64,000 nucleotides of DNA from an uncultured Granulosicoccaceae bacterium. Its GTDB lineage: Bacteria; Pseudomonadota; Gammaproteobacteria; Granulosicoccales; Granulosicoccaceae. The stretch spans positions 1-64,000 of the forward strand of contig CALGLE010000021.1 in NCBI GenBank assembly GCA_937930305.1, in the 5' to 3' direction. A program made the position numbers and the translations under genes. Position 1 is the first letter of the stretch, and each line of letters begins with the position of its first letter. Below are positions 1-7,409 of this stretch, in pieces. The notes beneath the pieces are model-generated. The model saw only the letters and a list, made by a program, of their open reading frames with translations. It was not told the origin of the DNA and made no database searches.

Positions 1-106
1 AGAATTACCCAACGTGCAGAGCACTGAGGACATTGATGCGCTGATGCCTTGGGCGGTCACGCCCGATGAGATTGCACGCCGCTACGCGGCCTACCCAACA
101 CCTTAA
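1..106 (+). CDS. IS66-family transposase, C-terminal end only (cut by window edge)
   Basis: An open frame enters from the left edge (codons from base 2) and stops with TAA at 104-106, giving 34 residues. The segment containing ELPNVQSTEDIDALMPW resembles the short C-terminal element of IS66 TnpC transposases, which ends in a motif around 'LLPW'. Whether the gene is complete cannot be seen. Debris of a recombinase and a toxin-antitoxin pair follow, so an insertion-sequence end fits the surroundings. The assignment rests on a short motif remembered from the family. Confidence 0.5.
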   Translation, partial: ELPNVQSTEDIDALMPWAVTPDEIARRYAAYPTP

Positions 107-166
107 ACTAATACGCCTGCATTAACAGACTCTGACGCTGATTGATACCTGTAGCCGATGAGGCGC

Positions 167-376
167 TTACTCCGTATCCTTCGTCATCACGGTTTTCTCT
201 GTGGCTATATCTTCCTGACAACCAATTGTGTAAACCCCCGCAAACCGTTCGCCGATGCGATCACTTTCTGCTTCATCAACAGGGCTTTCTGTTTTTTGGG
301 GTTCGCCGGCCAATGCCCAACTCCCTACACAGCCCAACGCAAGCAACAACAGAAGCGTGTTTATGTAAAAACGCAT
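167..376 (-). CDS. Small exported protein, unknown function
   Basis: A 69-residue frame whose first 23 residues form a textbook signal peptide: a short basic start, a run of leucines, then ALA before GEP, a likely signal peptidase I site. The mature part is about 46 residues, acidic and polar, with one cysteine. No convincing Shine-Dalgarno lies upstream of the ATG. I do not recognise the family. The overlapping plus-strand frames look like shadows. It could be a real small periplasmic protein or chance. Confidence 0.42.
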   Translation of the reverse strand: MRFYINTLLLLLALGCVGSWALAGEPQKTESPVDEAESDRIGERFAGVYTIGCQEDIATEKTVMTKDTE

Positions 377-605
377 AAATAGGAACCCGTATTTAGATGG
401 CTACACCAATGCACCGATTGCAGTTATGATACAACAAGGTTGAAAAAAACCTAAGCTATTTGATGCAGAGTAGTTTCGATGCAAGCTTACGGTTTTAAAT
501 AATATTCTTTGTTGAATGTCTACTTTGCCGGACCAAGCAGTCTATCGCCTATGCTGTATTGGGACGGCAAGAGCTTGCCCATAGCGGTCTTTGGATGCCC
601 TGATA

Positions 606-886
606 TTAGAGTTCTATTAGCTTCCAACTTTCTGCACTGCACTCAAATGTCTCATCCCTGAAATAAAAAAGGTAGTGAATAGACGCAGTATATGATTCGT
701 CGATGTGAATCCAATCACTCACCGTATCAAGTTGTAGCTCGCCAGTCAGTTGATAAAATTCGCCCCAGGGAATTTGACGCCCAAACCGGCATTGCCCCAT
801 GGCCCAACCCTCGTCATTGGTAAATCCGAGCCGATATTGCGAACAATTTAAAAATTCAAGTTGTAAAGTGTCTTCGTCATTTTGAC
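606..886 (-). pseudogene. Hypothetical protein, 5' end missing
   Basis: The frame is open from just after a TAG (about base 887) down to the stop at 606. It encodes roughly 93 residues of ordinary protein-like composition (SQNDEDTLQLEFLNC..., ending ESWKLIEL). The only ATG in it, at 800, would discard about 28 coding-looking residues. There is no ATG, GTG or TTG at the upstream end. The likeliest reading is a small soluble protein gene that lost its start by deletion or mutation. Family not recognised. The alternative is a 64-residue protein starting at 800. Confidence 0.4.
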
Positions 887-1070
887 TCTACATGTCAGTG
901 GAAATATTTGGGGCATACGCTGCTCCGCATTTATAAACTAAAATAGACTCAATACGTCCCATAGCACTCATTCGCTGAATTACGCTAGATCCGCTTTAGA
1001 TCGCCAAAAAAGTAGCATTGTAAAGCGGTGTTATCTTCGGTTGTCGTCCAATGTAAAAAAGGAAAATAGC

Positions 1071-1148
1071 ATGAGCTGGCAAAAAATCGTTCTAACATTA
1101 GCTTGGGTAATTTTTCTACTGGTGTTCGTAGGGGCGTCCTTTTTTTAA
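1071..1148 (+). CDS. Possible 25-residue single-pass membrane peptide
   Basis: ATG at 1071 is preceded by AAAAAGGAAAATAGC, which has a usable Shine-Dalgarno (AGGA) about 8 bases upstream. The product is 25 residues: a short MSWQK start, then a hydrophobic stretch long enough to cross a membrane. It ends inside the degraded recombinase frame. Very small membrane peptides are common in bacteria but hard to prove. It could equally be a chance frame in the debris. Confidence 0.25.
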   Translation: MSWQKIVLTLAWVIFLLVFVGASFF

Positions 1149-1704
1149 CCTCAGTATTAATGACCGGATTGGGGACTTCCGAGTACGCCTTGATCTTGCT
1201 CAGAAGCACCGAGATCTTGCGCTATTCAATCTAGCCATCGATAGTAAACTTCGTGGCAGTGATCTTGTTAAAATCAAGGTTAGCGATATTTCAAATGCCG
1301 GGTTCATTTCAATGCGCGCTATGGTTCTTCAAAAGAAAAAGAATAGAGCCGTGCAATTCGAAATTACCGAACAGACCCGTAAAGCCGTTAGTAACTGGAT
1401 TGCCTTTGCTCAACTTTCAAGTTCGTCTTATCTATTTCCTAGCAGGTTATAGGCGTGCTCTTATCTGTCGACAAGACAGTACGCAAGAATCGTGGATTCA
1501 TGGGTTGAGCAGATTGGCCTAGACCCCAGCGCCTATGGAACGCATTCCTTGCGTCGCACAAAACCAACGTTAATCTAAAAACGCACGAAGAATTTAAGGG
1601 CCGTACAGTTGCTTCTTGGGCATACTAAGCTTGAAAGCACGGTCCGATACTTGGGTATTGAGGTCGATGATACGTTGGAGATCGCCGAACATACCGTAAT
1701 TTAA
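1132..1704 (+). pseudogene. Tyrosine recombinase / phage-type integrase with two in-frame stops
   Basis: One frame from about 1132 to TAA 1702-1704 reads as a roughly 190-residue tyrosine-type integrase. It is interrupted only by TAG 1450-1452 and TAA 1576-1578; no frameshift is needed. It keeps the family landmarks: DLALFNLAIDSKLRGSDLVK with the first catalytic Arg (codon 1252), a basic beta-hairpin, HSLRR with His (1543) and Arg (1552), LLLGH with the second His (1621), and the nucleophile Tyr in RYLGI (1648). No start codon is visible at the 5' end. The TAA stands where relatives would be expected to carry a tyrosine. The gene is almost certainly dead, and it marks a former integration or island boundary. 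Confidence 0.8.
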
Positions 1705-2035
1705 TCTGGAGCAGGTTTGCTAGTTGAATCGGGGATTGGCTCTGGGCCAGCGATATCTGCAAGTCAGATCAAGATTGAATCAGTGCTCGATGCCATTTTA
1801 TTTCCTGAGCCGCCTCAAGGTGCCGGTGTTTATCAAATTGCACACTAAATAGGCCGCCGATGCCGGCCTACCCATTATTTCGCCGTGGCTGCTTGGGAGA
1901 AGCTGCTGAATAGGGGAGCACAGCCTCATGCGCTGGTGACATGACAAGATCAGTCTAAAGGATCTGTGGCTAGCCATCCATGCTGGTGCTTAGGTGGTGT
2001 ATTATTGCACCAAGTAGATTTTCAGCGAGTGAGCC
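1705..2035. other. Gene-free stretch between integrase remnant and parDE
   Basis: About 330 bases with no gene I can support. Directly after the integrase stop, the same frame stays open for 47 codons to TAA near 1846-1848 (containing IKIESVLDAILFPEPPQG). It looks protein-like but has no start, so it may be the scrap of another gene. The right end holds the parDE promoter and palindrome. Confidence 0.4.
1996..2011 (+). promoter_or_regulatory. Palindrome in the parDE promoter, likely autoregulatory operator
   Basis: GGTGTATTATTGCACC has GGTG/CACC arms around TATTAT, which could serve as the -10 hexamer. It lies 25 bases upstream of the ParD start. ParD-type antitoxins repress their own promoters by binding such inverted repeats through a ribbon-helix-helix domain. 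The placement is seen; binding is inferred. Confidence 0.5.
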
Positions 2036-2275
2036 ATGCCACGACAAAGCATTTCGTTTACAACGCCCAATGAAGCTTGGCTTCAAGAGCAGGTTGAGAA
2101 TGAAGAATACACCTCCAAAAGCGAGGTCGTGAACGACCTTATTCGAAAGGCGCGTGAAAACGAGTACATTCGAAATAAATTAATCAGCGCAGAGCAGGGC
2201 GATTTTTCAAAGCTAACGCGCGATGAAATCCTGGCTAAAGCCAGGGCAGCGCTTGGTAACGATGCCGAACTTTAA
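2036..2275 (+). CDS. parD: ParD-family antitoxin (ribbon-helix-helix)
   Basis: A 79-residue protein. The N-terminal half (MPRQSISFTTPNEAWLQEQV...YTSKSEVVNDLIRKAR) has the beta-strand plus two-helix pattern of ParD/CopG ribbon-helix-helix antitoxins. The C-terminal half is helical and acidic, the part that wraps the toxin. It binds ParE, neutralises it and probably represses its own promoter through the palindrome upstream. The toxin start lies inside its last codons, so the two are translationally coupled, antitoxin first as usual. The pair probably stabilises this mobile-DNA scar. Confidence 0.85.
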   Translation: MPRQSISFTTPNEAWLQEQVENEEYTSKSEVVNDLIRKARENEYIRNKLISAEQGDFSKLTRDEILAKARAALGNDAEL

Positions 2276-2546
2276 ACTCAGCGATACTGCTGAGGCTGAT
2301 CTTATTCGTATTTATCATTGGGGATTTGAACGCTACGGCCAAACCCAAGCTGACGAGTACTTCTCCGCTTTCTTCGATCATTTCGAACAGCTTGCTGAAC
2401 AACCACTTTCTTTCCCTGTCACCGAAGTTCGCGAAGGATATCGTCGAAGCGTCTGTGGCTCTGATAGCGTGTATTACCGAATCAATAGCGGGACGGTAGA
2501 AATCATGGCAATCATCGGGGCTCAAGATGCTGACCAATGGCTTTAA
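2262..2546 (+). CDS. parE: ParE/RelE-superfamily toxin
   Basis: The chosen ATG at 2262 overlaps the antitoxin by 14 bases and gives 94 residues beginning MPNFKLSDTAEADLIRIYHWG, the standard ParE start ('LS..A..DL..I..Y'). The rest follows the family: ...YFSAFFDHFEQLAEQP..., EGYRRSVCGSDSVYYRI, and a closing IIGAQDADQWL. ParE toxins poison DNA gyrase. The length (about 95) is normal and no frame damage is seen. An upstream start at 2223 exists in the same frame but would add residues foreign to the family. Confidence 0.85.
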   Translation: MPNFKLSDTAEADLIRIYHWGFERYGQTQADEYFSAFFDHFEQLAEQPLSFPVTEVREGYRRSVCGSDSVYYRINSGTVEIMAIIGAQDADQWL

Positions 2547-2627
2547 AATGATGGCACATAACGGCACGAAGCGGTCGTGCGACTGGCTTCAATTTAGTTG
2601 ATTTTATAGGACGGTAAACTTCTTCAT

Positions 2628-2920
2628 TTGAAACACATTAAGCTCAACAAAAAGGTACTTTCGTTTCTATTGATAGCAGCTGTCGCTCTAACGTTGCTTG
2701 CAGCTAAAGCAATTCCTACAGGAATGTTGATAATCTGGTGGGAACGATTGTTCAGAAAACTGCTGCACCGGGTGGTGCTGGCAATGTGCGTACTATTATC
2801 TGCGATGTGAACGGAAATCTGGTTCGTGTCAGATATGACTGGGATGCATCGACAGTAATCGGTGATCAGGTAAATTTGTTGCGACGGGAGCGAGTGTTCT
2901 GGGGCCAATATATCGGCTAG
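2628..2920 (+). pseudogene. Frameshifted small exported protein, unknown
   Basis: A TTG-started frame at 2628 gives a convincing signal peptide (KHIKLNKKVLSFLLIAAVAL... then AAKA), then turns to nonsense-like sequence. A second frame, open from 2708 and ending TAG at 2918-2920, continues with normal composition (NSYRNVDNLVGTIVQK... to RRERVFWGQYIG). Joining the two near 2705-2735 by a one-base shift gives an exported protein of about 97 residues. This suggests an indel, a sequencing error or a real frameshift. The family is not recognised. Separate short genes are the alternative. Confidence 0.45.
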
Positions 2921-3094
2921 ATTTAGCTTCGAACACGGATTTATAGGAGCTAATACCGTTTACGAAGTTTGTCTGCAGCGGCGACACAGCGGAAGTACAA
3001 GTTCAGATGTAGTCCTACACCGGCTGTCACATCAAGTACTGACTTTTGCAGATGAGCACACGCTCATCCCCTTCCGACGACAACTCGGCGTGAG

Positions 3095-4411
3095 TTAAAG
3101 CGCTGGTAAATTCCAGCCAGTGCGTAAATCGACCGTTGCTTCTAGTCGTTCAAAGATCTTAAACAGTCCATAAGACGTTCTTTCAAAGAAAATCAAATCT
3201 TCTTGAATCTTTTCCACAGTAGGCATGCTGTTTAATCGCTGCATCAACTCATGTGCTTGGTTCGTGTAAGTGTTGTTTTCTTTGAAATCGAAGCTTTCTG
3301 TCATAAAGGGGTGTGCGATCCAATGGGTAAATTCAGCAAGCGAATCTCTCATATCAGAATTAAGATCAGTTGAAATGACCATTCCAATACTTTCATAGGT
3401 TTTCAATGTGTGATCAATATCCCCATTGCAAATACTGGCTAATAAACTGGGAAGATGTTCAACAAACTGATTGCTGAATGTTTTGATACAACCGAAATCG
3501 ATTAATCCAACACGCCCGTCTGGCTTGAATAAATAATTCCCTGGATTGGGATCTGCATGGATACGCCCGTGCTTAATGATGGAATTCCTGAATAGGGATT
3601 GCAATCTCTGTGCGGCTTGGTTGCGTACTGCTTGAGAAGGTTTTGTTTCTAGCCATTGATCGATATGCACACCGGTCAAAAGCTCGGTTGTGATCACGCG
3701 GTTAGAGCAATAATTCTCGTACACGCAAGGTACTTGAATGCCGTCAATCTGTAAGTTATTGGCAAACCATTGTGTGTTCTCAGCTTCTAAGAGGTAATTG
3801 GTTTCTTCCTGCAGTCTGGACTCCACTTCCGTGATGGCATTGTCCAAGACCTCTTTGGTAGGCCTTGTCGATTTTGGTAAAAGATTTATACCTTGTGGGG
3901 CAATTTTCCTCAGTAACTTAAAATCGCTTTCTATGGTTTGGTGAATGCCCGGGTATTGAATTTTTACAGCGACTGATGTTCCGTTGTCTAGTTCAGCTTG
4001 ATGCACTTGCCCTAAACTGGCAGCAGCTATTGCTTCGGGGTCAAAGCATTTGAACAATTTGTCTGGGCGAGAACCAAATTCATTTTCTATGACTTTGCCT
4101 ACCAATACGCGATTTAGAGGGGGCACTTGGTGGTAAGACTTTGCCAATTCTTTTCGTACACGTTCAGGTAACAGTTCTGTTTCCATGCCGAGAAATTGTG
4201 CAAGCTTAACGGCGGTACCTCGAAGCTGCGTTATGGCTTTAAATAATAGCTCTGCTTCTGAATTCAGTTGTTCTTGATCTGCAGCCTCACTATTTTCATG
4301 GCTTAAAAATGGCCGCTTAGCTTTGGTTTTTAATTTCCCTAAACCGATTTTTACAGCGGTTGAGCCCACAACGCTGCTACGTGCAAGTTGAGAACGAGGA
4401 ACTGTGCTCAT
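3095..4411 (-). CDS. ABC1/UbiB/COQ8-family atypical kinase
   Basis: A 438-residue member of the ABC1 (AarF/UbiB/COQ8) protein-kinase-like family, whose better-known members support ubiquinone biosynthesis by an ATP-dependent role. Visible motifs: a K-x-x-Q element (VKLAQ, about residues 68-72, Ala where many relatives have Gly), the Ala-rich nucleotide loop AAASLGQVH (129-137), the lysine in VAVKIQYPG (150), HADPNPGNYLF and the metal-binding IDFGC. No membrane helices are obvious. Its start overlaps the stop of the upstream TetR gene (ATGA), so the two form one operon. The true substrate is unknown. Confidence 0.9.
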   Translation of the reverse strand: MSTVPRSQLARSSVVGSTAVKIGLGKLKTKAKRPFLSHENSEAADQEQLNSEAELLFKAITQLRGTAVKLAQFLGMETELLPERVRKELAKSYHQVPPLNRVLVGKVIENEFGSRPDKLFKCFDPEAIAAASLGQVHQAELDNGTSVAVKIQYPGIHQTIESDFKLLRKIAPQGINLLPKSTRPTKEVLDNAITEVESRLQEETNYLLEAENTQWFANNLQIDGIQVPCVYENYCSNRVITTELLTGVHIDQWLETKPSQAVRNQAAQRLQSLFRNSIIKHGRIHADPNPGNYLFKPDGRVGLIDFGCIKTFSNQFVEHLPSLLASICNGDIDHTLKTYESIGMVISTDLNSDMRDSLAEFTHWIAHPFMTESFDFKENNTYTNQAHELMQRLNSMPTVEKIQEDLIFFERTSYGLFKIFERLEATVDLRTGWNLPAL

Positions 4412-5148
4412 GCCTCACCCCCCATAAACTTGCGTTTGGCTGCCATGATTTCTGGATCAGCAAATAGATTTTCTAAGCTGTTCATATGCTGCAGCACATG
4501 AGTTCTGAATAAAAAGGAAAACATATCCAGAGTTTTCCCTACGACACCGCCAATAAGTAACTGACCCACAATTTCAGAACTCTGATCAAGCAGCTTTGTG
4601 GTGTTGGCAAATTCGTCTGAAGTGTCTTTTAACCAGTAAGCCAGAATAGCGGTTTCATAATCCCAGAATAATCGAGGTAGTAAGTCTTGGTAGGGCTGTT
4701 CGGGTATTTCACCGGCTTCAATTGAGGCGTCCAGTAAATCGGTGAACATGCGTTTGGATAGATTCTTAGTTTCCGATAGAAGCTCATTGCCGGTTGCTGG
4801 GGATGCAAAGGTATATGAGAAAACCTCAGTTAAAAATTCGCGTGCGGGAAGCCATTTGGTCAGCTTGGTTTCGGTCATTTGATGCAGTTGGTCACGCAAA
4901 CTGTATTCATGAAAATCTTCGATGGACATCAATTCGTCCATGACCTGTTGCTGCACATGTTCGCAGTAGCCGTATAGCAACTTTTCTTTCGTTGAGAAAT
5001 AGTTGTAAATGGTGGCGTCGGCGACATCAGCGCGCCGGGAGATCTCGCGCATGGAGGCCTTTTCAAACCCCTTTTCGGATATCACATCGACCGCGGCTTC
5101 CAACAATCGAATGCGAGTCTGCTCTTTAACTTTTTTGCTGATTTTCAT
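4408..5148 (-). CDS. TetR-family transcriptional regulator
   Basis: 246 residues. The first 60 hold a classical TetR DNA-binding domain (RIRLLEAAVDVISEKGFEKASMREISRRADVADATIYNYFSTKEKLLYGY). The rest is a helical ligand-binding and dimerisation domain, somewhat long for the family, ending in MAAKRKFMGGEA. It is the first gene of a two-gene operon with the ABC1 kinase and probably represses itself. Its Shine-Dalgarno (AAGGA) lies within one arm of an 11-bp inverted repeat that could fold over the start. The ligand is unknown. Confidence 0.9.
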   Translation of the reverse strand: MKISKKVKEQTRIRLLEAAVDVISEKGFEKASMREISRRADVADATIYNYFSTKEKLLYGYCEHVQQQVMDELMSIEDFHEYSLRDQLHQMTETKLTKWLPAREFLTEVFSYTFASPATGNELLSETKNLSKRMFTDLLDASIEAGEIPEQPYQDLLPRLFWDYETAILAYWLKDTSDEFANTTKLLDQSSEIVGQLLIGGVVGKTLDMFSFLFRTHVLQHMNSLENLFADPEIMAAKRKFMGGEA

Positions 5149-5231
5149 GAGCGATCCTTGATATTAGTTACATATTAAAATCAATATATCGGCCAATAAT
5201 ATATAGCAATTACACATAAAAAGGATCGCTC
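5149..5231 (-). promoter_or_regulatory. 11-bp inverted repeat enclosing an AT-rich leader of the TetR gene
   Basis: GAGCGATCCTT at 5149-5159 and its exact reverse complement AAGGATCGCTC at 5221-5231 are separated by 61 very AT-rich bases. The inner arm abuts the TetR ATG and contains its Shine-Dalgarno. If the transcript starts beyond 5231, the arms would pair and hide the ribosome site. If it starts in the loop, the arms act only at DNA level. The repeat is seen; the role is inferred. Confidence 0.45.
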
Positions 5232-5281
5232 TGGCTCTTTGTTTGTAAAATATTCTTTATCTCTTTGTTTTTAATAGAAAA

Positions 5282-5297
5282 TATGTGAATTCACATA
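5282..5297. promoter_or_regulatory. Perfect 16-bp palindrome, candidate TetR operator
   Basis: TATGTGAATTCACATA is a perfect palindrome lying between the TetR gene and the divergent beta-lactamase-fold gene. TetR regulators commonly bind 14-20 bp palindromes in their divergent intergenic region. The core TGTGA/TCACA also resembles a CRP half-site pair, but with tighter spacing than the CRP consensus. Binding is inferred. Confidence 0.5.
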
Positions 5298-5390
5298 GCT
5301 TGTTTAGGGCTGACACTCGAGCTGGGTAGGCTCGGCGCGATCAACCAAAAAGTCCGCGGTCCCTGGGCCGCCGATAAGTCAGAGCAAAAT

Positions 5391-6539
5391 TTGGATTGGA
5401 GAACACCCATTAAAGCGAAAATTAAGTGGTTCACTTGCAATTTATATTGGCTAGGTGTGCTTCTAGTTTGCAGCGGCTCGGCTTTTTCCGAAGGAATTTA
5501 CAGTCGGCCAATAATGGATAAAGAAATCCAAGCGTTAAGTGAAGCCTTTGTAGAAGAGCATTCATTGCCCGGTGTGGTGATGGCCATTGCACAGTTGGAT
5601 CAACCGTTGAGAGTGGGGGTAGCGGGTGTACGAAAACGTAAAAACACCGCACCGTTTTCCATGCAAGATCAAATTCACTTGGGTTCCAACACCAAAGCGA
5701 TGACGGCAACCTTGGCAGCTCGTTTGGTTGAACAACAAAAAATACGCTTTGATTCCACGATTATCGAAATTCTGCCTCAGTTATCAAATGACATACATAA
5801 GCAATATCACGCGGTTACGCTTGAGCAGTTGTTAACTCATCAAAGCGCTATGCCAGCAAACCCGAAAGATTGGTGGGTTGATCACGGTCAAGCTGTCAGC
5901 GACATTCGCTGGACAATCGCCACAACAGCGTTGAAGAAGAAGCCAAAGTTTTCGCCGGGTGAAGACATTCTGTATTCCAACTTGGGATATATGATTGCGG
6001 GGCTGATGCTCGAAGCGGTTGGCGATGCTACGTGGGAGGTGCTTATTGCCCAAGAAGTGTTTACACCTATGGCCTTATGGTCGGCGGGCTTCGGCCCTCC
6101 CGGCAATGCGGATGATGTCAGTCAGCCGTGGGGGCATCGGCGCGATTGGAAGGGAAGCTATATTCCAAAACACATCGATAACGCACCACCGTTAGGCCCT
6201 GCTGGGCGTGTGCACATGAACATTCATGATTGGGCAAAGTTTGTTATGGCGCATCTATCAAACGGACGAACACTCAATGATGAATCTTATCTTTCTGATC
6301 AATCATGGGATTATTTGCACACGGCTGTGAAGGATAAATTTGCACTGGGGTGGATGGTAGTAGAGCGTGGATGGGCGAAAGGAGAAACCTATACTCACTC
6401 GGGTAGCAATACATTTTGGTACGCCACGGTGTGGGTTGCGCCGAAATTAAAACGGGCTTATTTTGTTGGCACTAATGCAGCCGGTGGCAAGGTGGCTACC
6501 CATGTGGACAAGGCTGTGGGAAACCTTATTGGTTTGTGA
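5391..6539 (+). CDS. Exported serine beta-lactamase-fold hydrolase (class C / esterase type)
   Basis: 382 residues with an N-terminal hydrophobic export segment (about 16-33). It has the three active-site elements of the penicillin-binding-protein/class C family: SNTK (nucleophile Ser99, Lys102), YSN (Tyr195) and HSG (His336). Such proteins hydrolyse peptides, esters or beta-lactams in the periplasm; the substrate cannot be told from sequence. The only plausible start before the signal segment is TTG at 5391, which lacks a strong Shine-Dalgarno. It is divergent from the TetR-ABC1 operon and shares its control region. Confidence 0.88.
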   Translation: MDWRTPIKAKIKWFTCNLYWLGVLLVCSGSAFSEGIYSRPIMDKEIQALSEAFVEEHSLPGVVMAIAQLDQPLRVGVAGVRKRKNTAPFSMQDQIHLGSNTKAMTATLAARLVEQQKIRFDSTIIEILPQLSNDIHKQYHAVTLEQLLTHQSAMPANPKDWWVDHGQAVSDIRWTIATTALKKKPKFSPGEDILYSNLGYMIAGLMLEAVGDATWEVLIAQEVFTPMALWSAGFGPPGNADDVSQPWGHRRDWKGSYIPKHIDNAPPLGPAGRVHMNIHDWAKFVMAHLSNGRTLNDESYLSDQSWDYLHTAVKDKFALGWMVVERGWAKGETYTHSGSNTFWYATVWVAPKLKRAYFVGTNAAGGKVATHVDKAVGNLIGL

Positions 6540-6580
6540 ATTACAATATTTTTAGGCGTATTGTATTGAGTTTGGGCAAG

Positions 6581-7243
6581 CTATCGTTTGATAAATCGAA
6601 GCAAGAACACACCAATAAATGCCATGGACGACACTGCACTTGCCACATAGGTCATAGCCGCCGCAATTAACATGGACTTTGCACCCGCATAATCTTTTTC
6701 ATCCACCAAGTTTAGGCGTTGTAATTCCTCCAAGGCGCGTTTGCTGGCATCAAACTCAATGGGCAAAGTCAGCACAGGCATAAGCACACCAATACCAATC
6801 AGTAACAAGCCGATGTTCATTAGCATGGGGCTGCCTAACACGCCACCGCCGATGGACAACACCAACCCCGCTTGATTGCCAAGAGCGGCTAACGGCATCA
6901 TGGCGGCCTTCGCTTTTAACATGGCGTAATTTTCTTTGTCTTGCAGTGCGTGACCACATTCGTGAGCGGCGACAGCGATGGAGGCTACAGAGGCTTCATT
7001 GTTGATCGATTCGGACAATCTCATCTTGTCCTGGCTAGGAATGTAGTGATCGGTCAACATCCCTTGAGAAACTTCCAATTGAACGTGTTGTAAATCGTTG
7101 GAATCTAGTATGTGGCGAGCCACTTGATGCCCATTGGCACCCACCGCATTGGGCACAGCCCCCCAGCGTTGATAGGTACGAGTCATCCAAACTTTAACTA
7201 GCCATGAGGCTGCAAACGTTCCTAAGATGACAAGGAGCAACAT
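6581..7243 (-). CDS. YugP-type zinc metallopeptidase, membrane protein
   Basis: 220 residues matching the neutral zinc metallopeptidase family typified by B. subtilis YugP. There is an N-terminal membrane anchor, then HECGH (His94, Glu95, His98) as zinc site and catalytic base. Two or three hydrophobic segments follow (about 108-160 and 190-217), then the conserved LPIEFDASKRAL. The length is normal. The biological substrate is not established. It is transcribed convergently with the hydrolase upstream in the window and stands alone. Confidence 0.9.
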   Translation of the reverse strand: MLLLVILGTFAASWLVKVWMTRTYQRWGAVPNAVGANGHQVARHILDSNDLQHVQLEVSQGMLTDHYIPSQDKMRLSESINNEASVASIAVAAHECGHALQDKENYAMLKAKAAMMPLAALGNQAGLVLSIGGGVLGSPMLMNIGLLLIGIGVLMPVLTLPIEFDASKRALEELQRLNLVDEKDYAGAKSMLIAAAMTYVASAVSSMAFIGVFLLRFIKR

Positions 7244-7409
7244 AAATTTTCGCCTTCTTCACTATCTTGTTAAGCCCCAGATTGGTGGGCTGGATGAGCG
7301 TGTGTGGATGCCGTTATTGTAAACACGTAAACTGTTACTCGCCCCAACAAACGGTAATTTCTGCACAATGTTGATTGTTTCTACCCCTCCAAACTGGAAT
7401 TGAACCCCT

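Noticed and set aside
985-1209. A 74-residue minus-strand frame near the integrase remnant
   Set aside because: It crosses the start of the integrase frame and the small membrane peptide; composition is not protein-like.
2235-2567. Antisense frame across the ParE toxin
   Set aside because: ParD and ParE on the plus strand are clear family members with coupled starts; the antisense frame has no support.
5149-5231. Terminal inverted repeats of a miniature transposable element
   Set aside because: Only 83 bases in total, no target duplication visible, and one arm doubles as the ribosome site of the TetR gene.
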